Shown: piece by piece, positions 52,247-60,798 of the stretch
Layout: each line of letters starts with the position of its first letter
Position numbering within the stretch: position 1 is the stretch's first letter
Assembly (NCBI RefSeq): GCF_001747105.1
Contig: NZ_MDGQ01000003.1
Location: 558,001 to 622,000 of the forward strand
DNA: 64,000 nt
DNA from: Roseivirga misakiensis
GTDB lineage: Bacteria > Bacteroidota > Bacteroidia > Cytophagales > Cyclobacteriaceae
Reading direction: 5' to 3'
Made by a program: the position numbers and the translations under genes
Notes under the pieces: model-generated
Databases searched by the model: none
What the model was told of the DNA's origin: nothing
The model's input: the letters and a program-made list of their open reading frames with translations, nothing else

Positions 52247-55200
52247 TTACTTCTTCTTTTTCGGGGCTATAAACGGCACTTTTTCCGTTCTGATTAGCTC
52301 CATTAACTCCTCCATTTTCTGGTTTACTTTAGCGGCTCCAGCGATTGCCGTCACATACTCTGCTTTCAGCGTTTCAACTCTAGCTCTTTGACCATCGGTA
52401 ACCGGTGGCTCAATGCCGTCTATCGTACCATATATATGTAATAGCTGTACTTCCAGTTTGTTTTCAAAATTGATTACATCTTGAAATGTCTTTTGCTTTG
52501 GCTGTACAAATTCACCCTCTAATTCATTGATCATTTCCACCAATTCTTTAATGGCTTCATGCACATTAGCAAAGTCGTCTGGGTCAATTCTCGATTTCAG
52601 GTCATTGATTTGCGCTCTAACGGATCTTATATCATTCGCTGTGCTTTGCAATTCCTCTATGATCTCGCGAACCTCTTCCAGCAATTGTTGCTGCTCTTGA
52701 TATTGCGCCGTAGTAGCTTCCCATTTTGGATCCGGAGCCACATTTAATCGTTTTACAATCTCTTGATCTCCATAACTCATTTTCATGGTGTAAGCACCTG
52801 GTGCCACCCGATGACCTCCCGCGCCAAGCCCGACAAATACACCTTGTACGCCATCAAAATTCACTTTTGATAAATTCCAATTCAGGCGATTCATTCCTGA
52901 TTTCTTGGTCAACTTCTCTTGACGGTTGGTAGCATCAGAGGCAAAACTTCTGACTACTGCACCTGAAGCGTCCATAAATTCAACTTTTAACGGAATTGAA
53001 TCAGCATCTTCCTTGATGTAATACATGATGGAAAATCCTGGATATGGATTTTGACCTATCGATGTATTTCCTGTGCGGAAAGCATTGTCCCGAATCGCGT
53101 TTTCAGGCTCATAGACATAGAAATCGGAATTTTGTGCTGCCTTTAATTCATATAAAGGATTTAGGTCGTCCATTACCCAAAAAGCTCTACCCTGAGTGGC
53201 TATGATCAGATCATTTCCGTGTACCATTAAATCTGTAATAGGAACAATTGGCAAGTTTTGTTGAAACTCGTTCCATTTCACTCCACCATCAAAAGACACA
53301 TAAAGCCCTAGTTCTGTACCGGCAAAAAGAAGGTCTTTTTGCTTTGGATCCTCCCTCACAACTCTTACATGCGCTTCGCTGGCGATTCCATTGACAATTC
53401 TATTCCAAGTTTGCCCGTAATCAGTGGATTTGAAGATATGTGGTGTAAAATCGTTGAACTTATACTTATTGAAAGCCACGTATACTGTACCAGGATCATG
53501 TGGAGACACTTCGATTTGGTTCACCATACCTTCACCAGTATTCGGAATCGTAATTTCTGTCCAATCCGCACCACCATTTTTAGTAATGTGTAGCATACCA
53601 TCGTCGGCACCAGTATAAATAACATCTGGTGTATGCGGCGATTCCGCTACATAATAAATAGCGTGATAAATTTCTCCACCGGCACCTTCGTTAGTGATCG
53701 GCCCGCCACCCCAGTTTATCTTGGTACTATCATTTCTGGTTAAATCTGGGCTAATTTCGGTCCAAGTTATTCCTCTATTAGATGTTTTTAAGAGCTTATT
53801 TCCTGCATGATAAATTACCGAAGGATCATGCTTTGAAGCAATGATCGGTGCATTCCAGTTAAAACGATATTTTATATCACGTGGATTGGTTCCTAAGCCC
53901 TGAAATGGATAAGCCATAACATCTTTAGTGAGCTTAGTTTTGGCATTCCACTCGTCGATAATTCCTTGATAACATCCTGAATACACGTATTTCGGATCGT
54001 CTGGATCGAAGGCAGAGTAAGCACTTTCGCAACCGCCAACTGGAAAAAAGTCCGAATTGCTAATTCCTCCACCATTGACTCGGGACGCTATTGAAACCGA
54101 ACTATTATCTTGTTGCCCGCCATAAATTCTGTAAGGAAACTGTCTATCGGCATTTACTCTATAGAATTGAGCCGTCGGTTGGTTGTCTTGTCTTGACCAG
54201 TCTTTGCCACCATTAATGGATACGTTAGCACCGCCATCGTTGGCATTTATCATGTACTGCGGTTTTTCAGGGTTAATCCAAACTTGGTGATTATCGCCAT
54301 GAGGTGTATTCAGGTTCACGAAGGTTTTACCGTTATCGGTGGATTGAACGAGCGGAGCATTCATGATATAGACACTTTCTTCGTCTGTTGGATGTGCCTG
54401 AATATGCATGTAGTACCAAGATCGGGCTCTTAGTAGACGATCGGGATTGATGAGCCTCCAATTTTTACCGCCATTATCCGATCGATAAAGTCCTCCTTTA
54501 TCAGCTTCAATAATGGCCCAAACTTTATCTGGATTGGCACGAGAAACACTCACTCCAATTTTACCCATAACACCTTTTGGCAAGCCTTTCGATAATTTCT
54601 TCCATGTCAGACCACCATCGGCAGATTTCCAAATTCCACTGCCTGGTCCGCCACTCTGAACCTTCCAAGGGAACCTTCTATGATCCCAGTAAGCAGCATA
54701 AATAATCCGAGGATTAGTCATATCCATACTCAAATCACTTACCCCAGAATTTTCATCTATATAGTGAACTTTAGTCCATGTTTCCCCTCCGTCTTCTGAT
54801 CGGTAAATACCTCTATCTTCAGTGGCAGCATAAGGACTTCCTTGTGCACCGACGATGACGACATCGGGATTATCTGGGTGAACTACGATCTTAGAAATCT
54901 GTCTTGTTTTCTCTAAACCGATATTTTTCCATGTTTTACCAGCATCGGTCGATTTGTAAACACCATCACCATGGGATGTCATTACTCCTCTTACTGGAGC
55001 TTCTCCCATACCCACGTAAACCACGTTAGGGTCAGATTCAGAAACGGCGATCGCACCAACGGAAGCGGTTTTCATAAAGCCGTCAGACACATTTTTCCAG
55101 CTTTCTCCAGCATCATCTGTCTTCCACACACCGCCAGTTGCGCCCATGTAGTAAGTCATTGGGTCTTGAACCACGCCAGCTACTGCTGTCGCACGGCCGC

Positions 55201-55366
55201 CACGGAAAGGTCCTACTAAGCGAAACTCCATCGAATTGTAAAGTGTGGTGTCGTAGGAAACTCCTTCTGGGGCCTGATTTTTTCTTTTGCGGCGTTGTGC
55301 AAAAGTATCTGGGGAACAAAAAAGAGCAGTTAGAGCAACTAGTAAAAAAATTCGAAGCGTCTTCAT
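52247..55366 (-). CDS. Large secreted sortilin/VPS10-like beta-propeller protein (BNR Asp-box repeats)
   Basis: A 1039-residue exported protein (signal peptide, residues about 1-23, LLVALTALFCSPDTFAQ). From about residue 45 to 730 it has some ten Asp-box repeats of the SxDxGxTW type (KSTDAGKTW, RSEDGGETW, KSADGGLTW, KSTDYGQTW, VSFDGGVKW), which build one or two large propellers of the xyloglucanase GH74/sortilin type. A beta domain with GDQEIVKRLNV follows at about 800-880, then coiled helices (QQQLLEEVREIIEELQSTA) and a basic KKKK end. A hydrolase function is not proven; catalytic acids cannot be assigned by eye. Confidence 0.8.
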   Translation of the reverse strand: MKTLRIFLLVALTALFCSPDTFAQRRKRKNQAPEGVSYDTTLYNSMEFRLVGPFRGGRATAVAGVVQDPMTYYMGATGGVWKTDDAGESWKNVSDGFMKTASVGAIAVSESDPNVVYVGMGEAPVRGVMTSHGDGVYKSTDAGKTWKNIGLEKTRQISKIVVHPDNPDVVIVGAQGSPYAATEDRGIYRSEDGGETWTKVHYIDENSGVSDLSMDMTNPRIIYAAYWDHRRFPWKVQSGGPGSGIWKSADGGLTWKKLSKGLPKGVMGKIGVSVSRANPDKVWAIIEADKGGLYRSDNGGKNWRLINPDRLLRARSWYYMHIQAHPTDEESVYIMNAPLVQSTDNGKTFVNLNTPHGDNHQVWINPEKPQYMINANDGGANVSINGGKDWSRQDNQPTAQFYRVNADRQFPYRIYGGQQDNSSVSIASRVNGGGISNSDFFPVGGCESAYSAFDPDDPKYVYSGCYQGIIDEWNAKTKLTKDVMAYPFQGLGTNPRDIKYRFNWNAPIIASKHDPSVIYHAGNKLLKTSNRGITWTEISPDLTRNDSTKINWGGGPITNEGAGGEIYHAIYYVAESPHTPDVIYTGADDGMLHITKNGGADWTEITIPNTGEGMVNQIEVSPHDPGTVYVAFNKYKFNDFTPHIFKSTDYGQTWNRIVNGIASEAHVRVVREDPKQKDLLFAGTELGLYVSFDGGVKWNEFQQNLPIVPITDLMVHGNDLIIATQGRAFWVMDDLNPLYELKAAQNSDFYVYEPENAIRDNAFRTGNTSIGQNPYPGFSIMYYIKEDADSIPLKVEFMDASGAVVRSFASDATNRQEKLTKKSGMNRLNWNLSKVNFDGVQGVFVGLGAGGHRVAPGAYTMKMSYGDQEIVKRLNVAPDPKWEATTAQYQEQQQLLEEVREIIEELQSTANDIRSVRAQINDLKSRIDPDDFANVHEAIKELVEMINELEGEFVQPKQKTFQDVINFENKLEVQLLHIYGTIDGIEPPVTDGQRARVETLKAEYVTAIAGAAKVNQKMEELMELIRTEKVPFIAPKKKK

Positions 55367-55506
55367 AGATAATCGTCTTAAAATCGGAAGGCTTTGGTGT
55401 TCCTAGCCGATATGTTTGGTTGAATCCTTAAGATAGGCATTGCCACGAGTAAAAACCAGCGACATTTTGGGAGGTGATTTGTATATTGGTCGAAACGGCT
55501 TTTTAT

Positions 55507-56025
55507 ATGCGACTTAAACTATTGATTTCATCTGTTATTGTGGCTTTTTTCTGCTTAACCGCTTGCGAAGCTCCAGACAATAACCAAGAACAGCAAAAGG
55601 AAGAAGTAGCTCGTTTTGAAAGAGAGAGTTCTTCGATTCTAAAAGGAGTTAAAGTGCCTGAAGGGAAATCTCTTTATCTGGCCAGTGGTATTGTGGCCAC
55701 TGAAAAAGATAGTAGTAAACCTGTTGGTGATCGAGGTCGGTTTGGTGATACTTATGATCAGAGTGTGAGTGCTTTAAAAAGAATCGAAAGTTATCTTTCC
55801 GAAGAAGGCCTTAGCCTAAAAGATGTTGTGTCTATGAAAGTCTATGTGGCGCCAGATCCTGAAAATGATGGTAAACCCGATTTTCAAGCTTGGTTCAAAG
55901 CCTATGGCGAGTACTTCGGTACTGATAACAACCCGAATAAAGTAGCAAGGTCTACTATTGGCGTATACACTTTAGTCGACCCAAATAAATTTATCGAAAT
56001 AGAAGTAAGAGCTGTTTACCCTTAA
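55507..56025 (+). CDS. Exported lipoprotein of the RidA/YjgF family
   Basis: The start chosen is ATG 55507 (MRLKLLISSVIVAFF), giving 172 residues with a lipobox FCLTAC. A charged linker (NNQEQQKEEVARFERES) precedes the Rid domain (about 50-172): VPEGKSLYLASGIVA, DQSVSALKRIESYLSEEGLSL, and ARSTIGVYTLVDPNKFIEIE with the Arg that binds the carboxylate in imine deaminases. Cytosolic RidA clears reactive enamines; an exported form points to a different substrate in the envelope. It precedes the M61 peptidase gene by 21 bases. Confidence 0.82.
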   Translation: MRLKLLISSVIVAFFCLTACEAPDNNQEQQKEEVARFERESSSILKGVKVPEGKSLYLASGIVATEKDSSKPVGDRGRFGDTYDQSVSALKRIESYLSEEGLSLKDVVSMKVYVAPDPENDGKPDFQAWFKAYGEYFGTDNNPNKVARSTIGVYTLVDPNKFIEIEVRAVYP

Positions 56026-56046
56026 CCTTTCTTAGAAAAAGAAAAC

Positions 56047-57846
56047 ATGAAAAAACTTAACTCATTTTTTGTAGCGCTGCTCATGTTGGCAGCTTTTGGC
56101 CTTCATGGGCAAACTTATAACGAATATGAAATATCCTTTGGCAATCGGGTACATCACGAAGCCAACATCAAGGTTAAGTTTTCTAACCTTGAGAATAAGG
56201 TATTAGAAGTGCGCATGAGCCGAAGTTCACCAGGTCGGTATGCAGTACATGAGTTTGCTAAAAATGTGTATGCTGTGAAGGCTACCGACAGCAAGGGAAA
56301 TGAACTAACTGTTACCCGATCGGACCCGAGCCAGTGGAATATTGCCAATCATGACGGTACGGTAAATTTTGAATACACCTTATATGCCAATAGGGCTGGC
56401 GGAACTTACTCAGGAATCGACGAACTGCATGCTCACTTGAATATTCCGGCTACTTTTATTTGGGCGAAAGACCTAGGGCATAGGCCTACTCGTCTTAAAA
56501 TCAATATCCCCGAGGGTTCAAATTGGAAAGTAGCTACCCAGCTCAAAGACGAAGGGAACAACACATATTATGCCCCTGATACTTACTACTTTATGGACAG
56601 TCCTATCCTGATCGCTGACTTGCACATGCGGGAAAGAATGATTGACGGGCAGAATATTCGCCTAGCCTTGAATACTCGTGCCACCGATGCTGAAGTCGAT
56701 GATTATTTCGAAGAAGTGATCAAAATTGTAGAACAACAGAAAGCAGTATTTGGAGAACTTCCAAAATTCGATTTCGGAGAGTATACTTTCTTGTCCAATT
56801 ATATGCCCAATGCTAGCGGTGACGGTATGGAGCATAGAAACTCAACCTTTGTGGTGAGCAGCAAACCAATAAACAGAGCACTTGGTAATACTAGTATGGG
56901 AACTATGTCTCACGAGTTTTTCCATGCTTGGAATGTAGAAAGAATCAGACCTGCTTCTCTAGAGCCATTTAACTTCGAAGATGCAAATATGTCTGGTGAA
57001 CTCTGGTTTGCTGAAGGCTTTACTAGTTACTACACCAATCTGATTCGGGCACGCTCAGGAAACATCACCAAAGAGCAGTATGTAAATGGTTTAGGTGGTG
57101 CTGTTGGTTATGTCATAAATGCACCTGGCAGAATGTATTTTAACCCTATTGAAATGAGTTATCGGGCACCTTTTGTGGATGCAGCAGCATCGATCGACCC
57201 AGATAATAACGCTAATATTTTCATCTCTTATTACACTTATGGCTCTGTTCTTGGCCTTGCGCTGGATATGTCTTTAAGAAGTATGGATAACGGTAAAAAT
57301 CTGGACGACTACATGAAGCACGTTTGGAAAACACAGGGTAAAAACGAGATTCCTTATAGCGTAAGAGATTTACAAAATCGTTTGGAAGAATACGCTGGCA
57401 AAGCATTCGCTGATGAATTTTTCAGCAACTACATCTTCAAGAGTGACATGCCTGATTATGAAGGACTCTTTAAAAAGATGGGTGTGACCTTCAAAAACAC
57501 CAACCCAGACGCTCCTACGCTTGGCGGATTTATAAGGATAAATAATGGTATAGGTAGACTGACTGGAAATGCTACAATAGGCTCTCCTTTATATGAGGCA
57601 GGTATTGAACGGGAAGATAAGCTGATCAGCATCAATGGTAAATCGCTTGTCGGATTAAAGAACGTGAACGAAATTATTTCTAGCCTGAACCCGGGCGATC
57701 AAGTAAGTGTTGAAATAGACCGATGGGGTGAAAAGATGACCAAGACCGTAACATTGGCTGCAAATACCTCCATGCGTACTGGATGGGATCAAAATGCCGA
57801 TGCACAAGCCCAAAAAAGGCGCGAAGACTGGTTAAAGAAGAAGTAG
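56047..57846 (+). CDS. M61 (glycyl aminopeptidase-type) metallopeptidase with PDZ domain
   Basis: A 599-residue secreted peptidase (signal peptide to about residue 22, AAFGLHGQ). The N-terminal beta domain (about 25-200) is followed by the gluzincin core with HEFFH (289-293) and the following ELWFAEGFTSYY providing the zinc Glu, a helical domain, and a C-terminal PDZ (about 495-580; GSPLYEAGIEREDKLISING). M61 enzymes remove N-terminal Gly or Ala. Full length. A terminator stands 20 bases after the stop. Confidence 0.9.
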   Translation: MKKLNSFFVALLMLAAFGLHGQTYNEYEISFGNRVHHEANIKVKFSNLENKVLEVRMSRSSPGRYAVHEFAKNVYAVKATDSKGNELTVTRSDPSQWNIANHDGTVNFEYTLYANRAGGTYSGIDELHAHLNIPATFIWAKDLGHRPTRLKINIPEGSNWKVATQLKDEGNNTYYAPDTYYFMDSPILIADLHMRERMIDGQNIRLALNTRATDAEVDDYFEEVIKIVEQQKAVFGELPKFDFGEYTFLSNYMPNASGDGMEHRNSTFVVSSKPINRALGNTSMGTMSHEFFHAWNVERIRPASLEPFNFEDANMSGELWFAEGFTSYYTNLIRARSGNITKEQYVNGLGGAVGYVINAPGRMYFNPIEMSYRAPFVDAAASIDPDNNANIFISYYTYGSVLGLALDMSLRSMDNGKNLDDYMKHVWKTQGKNEIPYSVRDLQNRLEEYAGKAFADEFFSNYIFKSDMPDYEGLFKKMGVTFKNTNPDAPTLGGFIRINNGIGRLTGNATIGSPLYEAGIEREDKLISINGKSLVGLKNVNEIISSLNPGDQVSVEIDRWGEKMTKTVTLAANTSMRTGWDQNADAQAQKRREDWLKKK

Positions 57847-57865
57847 TACTCATCCAAAAGACAAT

Positions 57866-57898
57866 AAAAAGGCCAAAACCCATTGTTTTGGCCTTTTT
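57866..57898. terminator. Bidirectional intrinsic terminator
   Basis: A 14-bp stem (57866-57879 with 57885-57898), GGCC core with A5/T5 flanks and a 5-base loop. It separates the M61 gene from the convergent clpB. Confidence 0.9.
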
Positions 57899-57917
57899 TT
57901 TATGATTTATATGCTTA

Positions 57918-60530
57918 CTAGAGCTCTTCTACTTTCTCGATATTCAAGAACTCTACTTCTTTCTGATCATTCATCTCAATACTGACGACTGAGTCTTTTT
58001 GGATTTTACCAGAAAGAATCTGCTTAGAAAGTTCATTAAGGACTTTCCTTTGAATAACACGCTTCAAAGGTCGGGCTCCAAACTGAGGATCATAACCGAC
58101 TTCCCCGAGGTAATCGAGCACTTCAGTCGTTGCCTCTATTTCAATTCCGTTTTCCTTTAACTGATTTTGAATCAGACCAAACTGGATCGCAACAATCTGT
58201 CGGATGTTATCCTTGCTTAGTGGCATAAACATGATGGTTTCATCAATCCTATTCAAAAATTCTGGCCTAACGGACTTTTTCAACAATTCGAATACAGAAT
58301 TTCTGGTATCCTCAATCAGTTCAAGCACATTGTCTTCATTGATCTTTTCAAAGTTCTCCTGAATCAAGTGCGACCCTATATTGGTTGTCATAATAATGAT
58401 CGTGTTTTTGAAGTTCGCCACACGCCCTTTATTATCGGTTAGCCTGCCATCATCCAAAACTTGAAGCAGGATATTAAAAGCATCAGGGTGCGCTTTTTCA
58501 ATCTCATCTAAAAGAATCACTGAATAAGGCTTTCTTCTAACAGCTTCGGTTAGCTGACCACCCTCATCATAACCAACATAACCGGGAGGCGCTCCAATCA
58601 GTCGGCTCACCGCATGCCTTTCTTGGTATTCAGACATATCGATTCGGACCATATTATTCTCATCGTTGAAAAGGTATTCAGCCAGCGCTTTAGCCAATTC
58701 TGTTTTCCCTACACCCGTAGTGCCTAGAAATATAAATGAGCCGATTGGCCTTTTTGGATCTTGCAAACCAGCCCTACTTCGCCTAACAGCATCTGAAAGT
58801 GCAGCAATAGCTTCACTTTGGCCAGCTACGCGATTGCCTAATTCCTCTTCCAAATGCAACAGTTTCTCTCTTTCAGACTGCAACATTTTTGAGACCGGAA
58901 TACCTGTCCATTTTGCCACTACTTCTCCGATGTCTTCTGCGTCTACTTCCTCTTTTAACAAAGTAGCACCACCCTGCATCTCTTGCATTTTCAGCTTCAA
59001 GTTTTCCAACCTTGACTCGGCCTCGGTAATTTTCCCATATCGGATTTCCGCCACTAAACCGAAGTCTCCTTCACGTTCGGCCTTCTCAGCTTCCATCTTA
59101 TACTTATCGATATTTTCCTTCTCTGTCCGAATGCCAGTAATCACGCTTTTTTCGTTTTCCCACTTACCTTTCAGCGCGTCTCGACGTTCGGACAATTCTG
59201 CGATTTCCTTCGAAAGCACCGATTCTTTGTCTTTATTCTTCTCGCGCCTAATAGCCTCTCTTTCTATTTCGAGTTGCATGATTTTACGATTCAACTCATC
59301 CAATTCTTGTGGGAGAGAATCTATTTCTATTCTCAGTTTAGCGGCAGCTTCGTCCATTAAGTCTATCGCCTTGTCTGGTAAATAGCGATCAGAAATATAT
59401 CTGCTAGACAATTCAACTGCCGCTATCACGGCATCATCTTGAATCCTAACACCATGATGCACTTCATATTTCTCCTTAATTCCTCTTAATATTGAAATAG
59501 CGTCTTCCTGATCGGGCTCGTCAACAATAACTGTCTGAAACCTTCTTTCTAGTGCCTTGTCCTTTTCAATGTGTTTCTGATATTCTTTCAGAGTAGTGGC
59601 ACCGATCGCATGCAACTCGCCTCGAGCAAGGGCTGGTTTTAGCAAGTTAGCTGCATCCATAGCGCCATCTCCTGCACCCGCACCAATCAGCGTGTGAATC
59701 TCATCGATAAAAAGGATTATTTCTCCATCTGAATCTTGGACTTCCTTGATCACTGCTTTTAAACGCTCCTCAAATTCACCTTTGAATTTTGCTCCGGCTA
59801 CAAGCAAGCCCATATCCAAAGAAATAATCATCTTAGATTTAAGGTTTTCGGGGACATCACCGTCAACAATTCGTTGTGCCATCCCTTCTACTATGGCAGT
59901 TTTCCCCACGCCAGGTTCACCAACCAACATAGGATTGTTCTTGGTTCTTCTGGACAGAATTTGCAATACGCGTCTAATTTCCTCATCTCTGCCAATTACA
60001 GGGTCAATTTTACCGTTTTTGGCTAACTCATTAAGGTTTTTCGAATACTTGTTCAGGGATTGATATTTTCCTTCTGCATGCTGATCAGTAACACTTGCGC
60101 CACCCCTTAACTCTTTAATGGCAGCAATTAATTCCTTTTTACTAAAGCCTAATTCTTTTAATAATGAGGCTACTTTATCTTTTCCGTTCAAGAGCCCGAG
60201 TACAATGTGTTCAATGGCCACGAACTCGTCTTTGAATTCCTTTAAATAGTCTAATGCTTTGGTCAAAGCCATATGTCCATCATTCGATAGATAAGGTTTC
60301 TGACCACTTACTTTTGGATAAGCCATCACTATCTCCTCCAACTTACTATCAAGTTGTACCCTGTTCACGCTCAATTTCTTTATCAGGAAAGACATTACGG
60401 TCTCATCCGACAAAAGGATCGCTTTCAATAAGTGTCCCGGCTCAATCGCTTGCTGTTCATTTCCAGTAGCAAGTTCGGCTGCTTTTTGAATAGCTTCCTG
60501 TGATTTGATGGTATAATTCTTAAAATCCAT
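57918..60530 (-). CDS. clpB: ATP-dependent chaperone ClpB (Hsp100 disaggregase)
   Basis: The start chosen is ATG 60530 ([17 protein letters not shown]), giving 870 residues; the longer frame begins with TTG at 60539. Domains in order: N-domain (1-145); first AAA+ module with GEPGVGKTA and [16 protein letters not shown]; the coiled-coil M-domain (about 405-520) that marks ClpB rather than ClpA/ClpC; second AAA+ module with GTTGVGKTE and [11 protein letters not shown]; and the C-terminal [13 protein letters not shown] sensor block. It rescues aggregated proteins with DnaK. It stands alone, with a 268-base region upstream that holds a direct repeat. Confidence 0.96.
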   Translation of the reverse strand: MDFKNYTIKSQEAIQKAAELATGNEQQAIEPGHLLKAILLSDETVMSFLIKKLSVNRVQLDSKLEEIVMAYPKVSGQKPYLSNDGHMALTKALDYLKEFKDEFVAIEHIVLGLLNGKDKVASLLKELGFSKKELIAAIKELRGGASVTDQHAEGKYQSLNKYSKNLNELAKNGKIDPVIGRDEEIRRVLQILSRRTKNNPMLVGEPGVGKTAIVEGMAQRIVDGDVPENLKSKMIISLDMGLLVAGAKFKGEFEERLKAVIKEVQDSDGEIILFIDEIHTLIGAGAGDGAMDAANLLKPALARGELHAIGATTLKEYQKHIEKDKALERRFQTVIVDEPDQEDAISILRGIKEKYEVHHGVRIQDDAVIAAVELSSRYISDRYLPDKAIDLMDEAAAKLRIEIDSLPQELDELNRKIMQLEIEREAIRREKNKDKESVLSKEIAELSERRDALKGKWENEKSVITGIRTEKENIDKYKMEAEKAEREGDFGLVAEIRYGKITEAESRLENLKLKMQEMQGGATLLKEEVDAEDIGEVVAKWTGIPVSKMLQSEREKLLHLEEELGNRVAGQSEAIAALSDAVRRSRAGLQDPKRPIGSFIFLGTTGVGKTELAKALAEYLFNDENNMVRIDMSEYQERHAVSRLIGAPPGYVGYDEGGQLTEAVRRKPYSVILLDEIEKAHPDAFNILLQVLDDGRLTDNKGRVANFKNTIIIMTTNIGSHLIQENFEKINEDNVLELIEDTRNSVFELLKKSVRPEFLNRIDETIMFMPLSKDNIRQIVAIQFGLIQNQLKENGIEIEATTEVLDYLGEVGYDPQFGARPLKRVIQRKVLNELSKQILSGKIQKDSVVSIEMNDQKEVEFLNIEKVEEL

Positions 60531-60604
60531 TTGCTTCAATTTAACCTACCTACTTGGCAGACAACCTTGCCCAACAAAGAATACTCCATTTCAACAATTC
60601 GGAA

Positions 60605-60652
60605 ATTTTGTCTTGATTTCGGCCTAAACGAGTTAAAAACGGCCATTTTGTC
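60605..60652 (-). repeat. Direct repeat upstream of clpB
   Basis: ATTTTGTC occurs at 60605-60612 and again at 60645-60652, exactly 40 bp apart, each followed by a T-rich segment with ATTTC. It lies 75-122 bases before the clpB start on the minus strand. It is a candidate heat-shock regulatory site or promoter part. The rest of the 60531-60798 region shows no gene. Confidence 0.35.
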
Positions 60653-60798
60653 ATTTATTTCCCGAAAGGTTAATGGCTAGACAGAAAACCAATTACTCTC
60701 ATTTTCCAAATTGCCGCACGTGTAAAAGTCAGGTTAAGAACACTTTATGACTAAACAAAAGAATTTCGAGTCCGTTTTTTTCTTATAACACACAGGTT

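Noticed and set aside
55411-55418. TATGTTTG as promoter of the RidA gene
   Set aside because: The -7 match is good, but the nearest TTTG is only 14 bases upstream and the box is 88 bases from the start codon, so support is too weak.
58666-59385. 239-codon open frame on the plus strand opposite clpB
   Set aside because: It is an antisense shadow of the highly conserved clpB coding sequence, with Ser/Phe-rich composition typical of such shadows and no domain.
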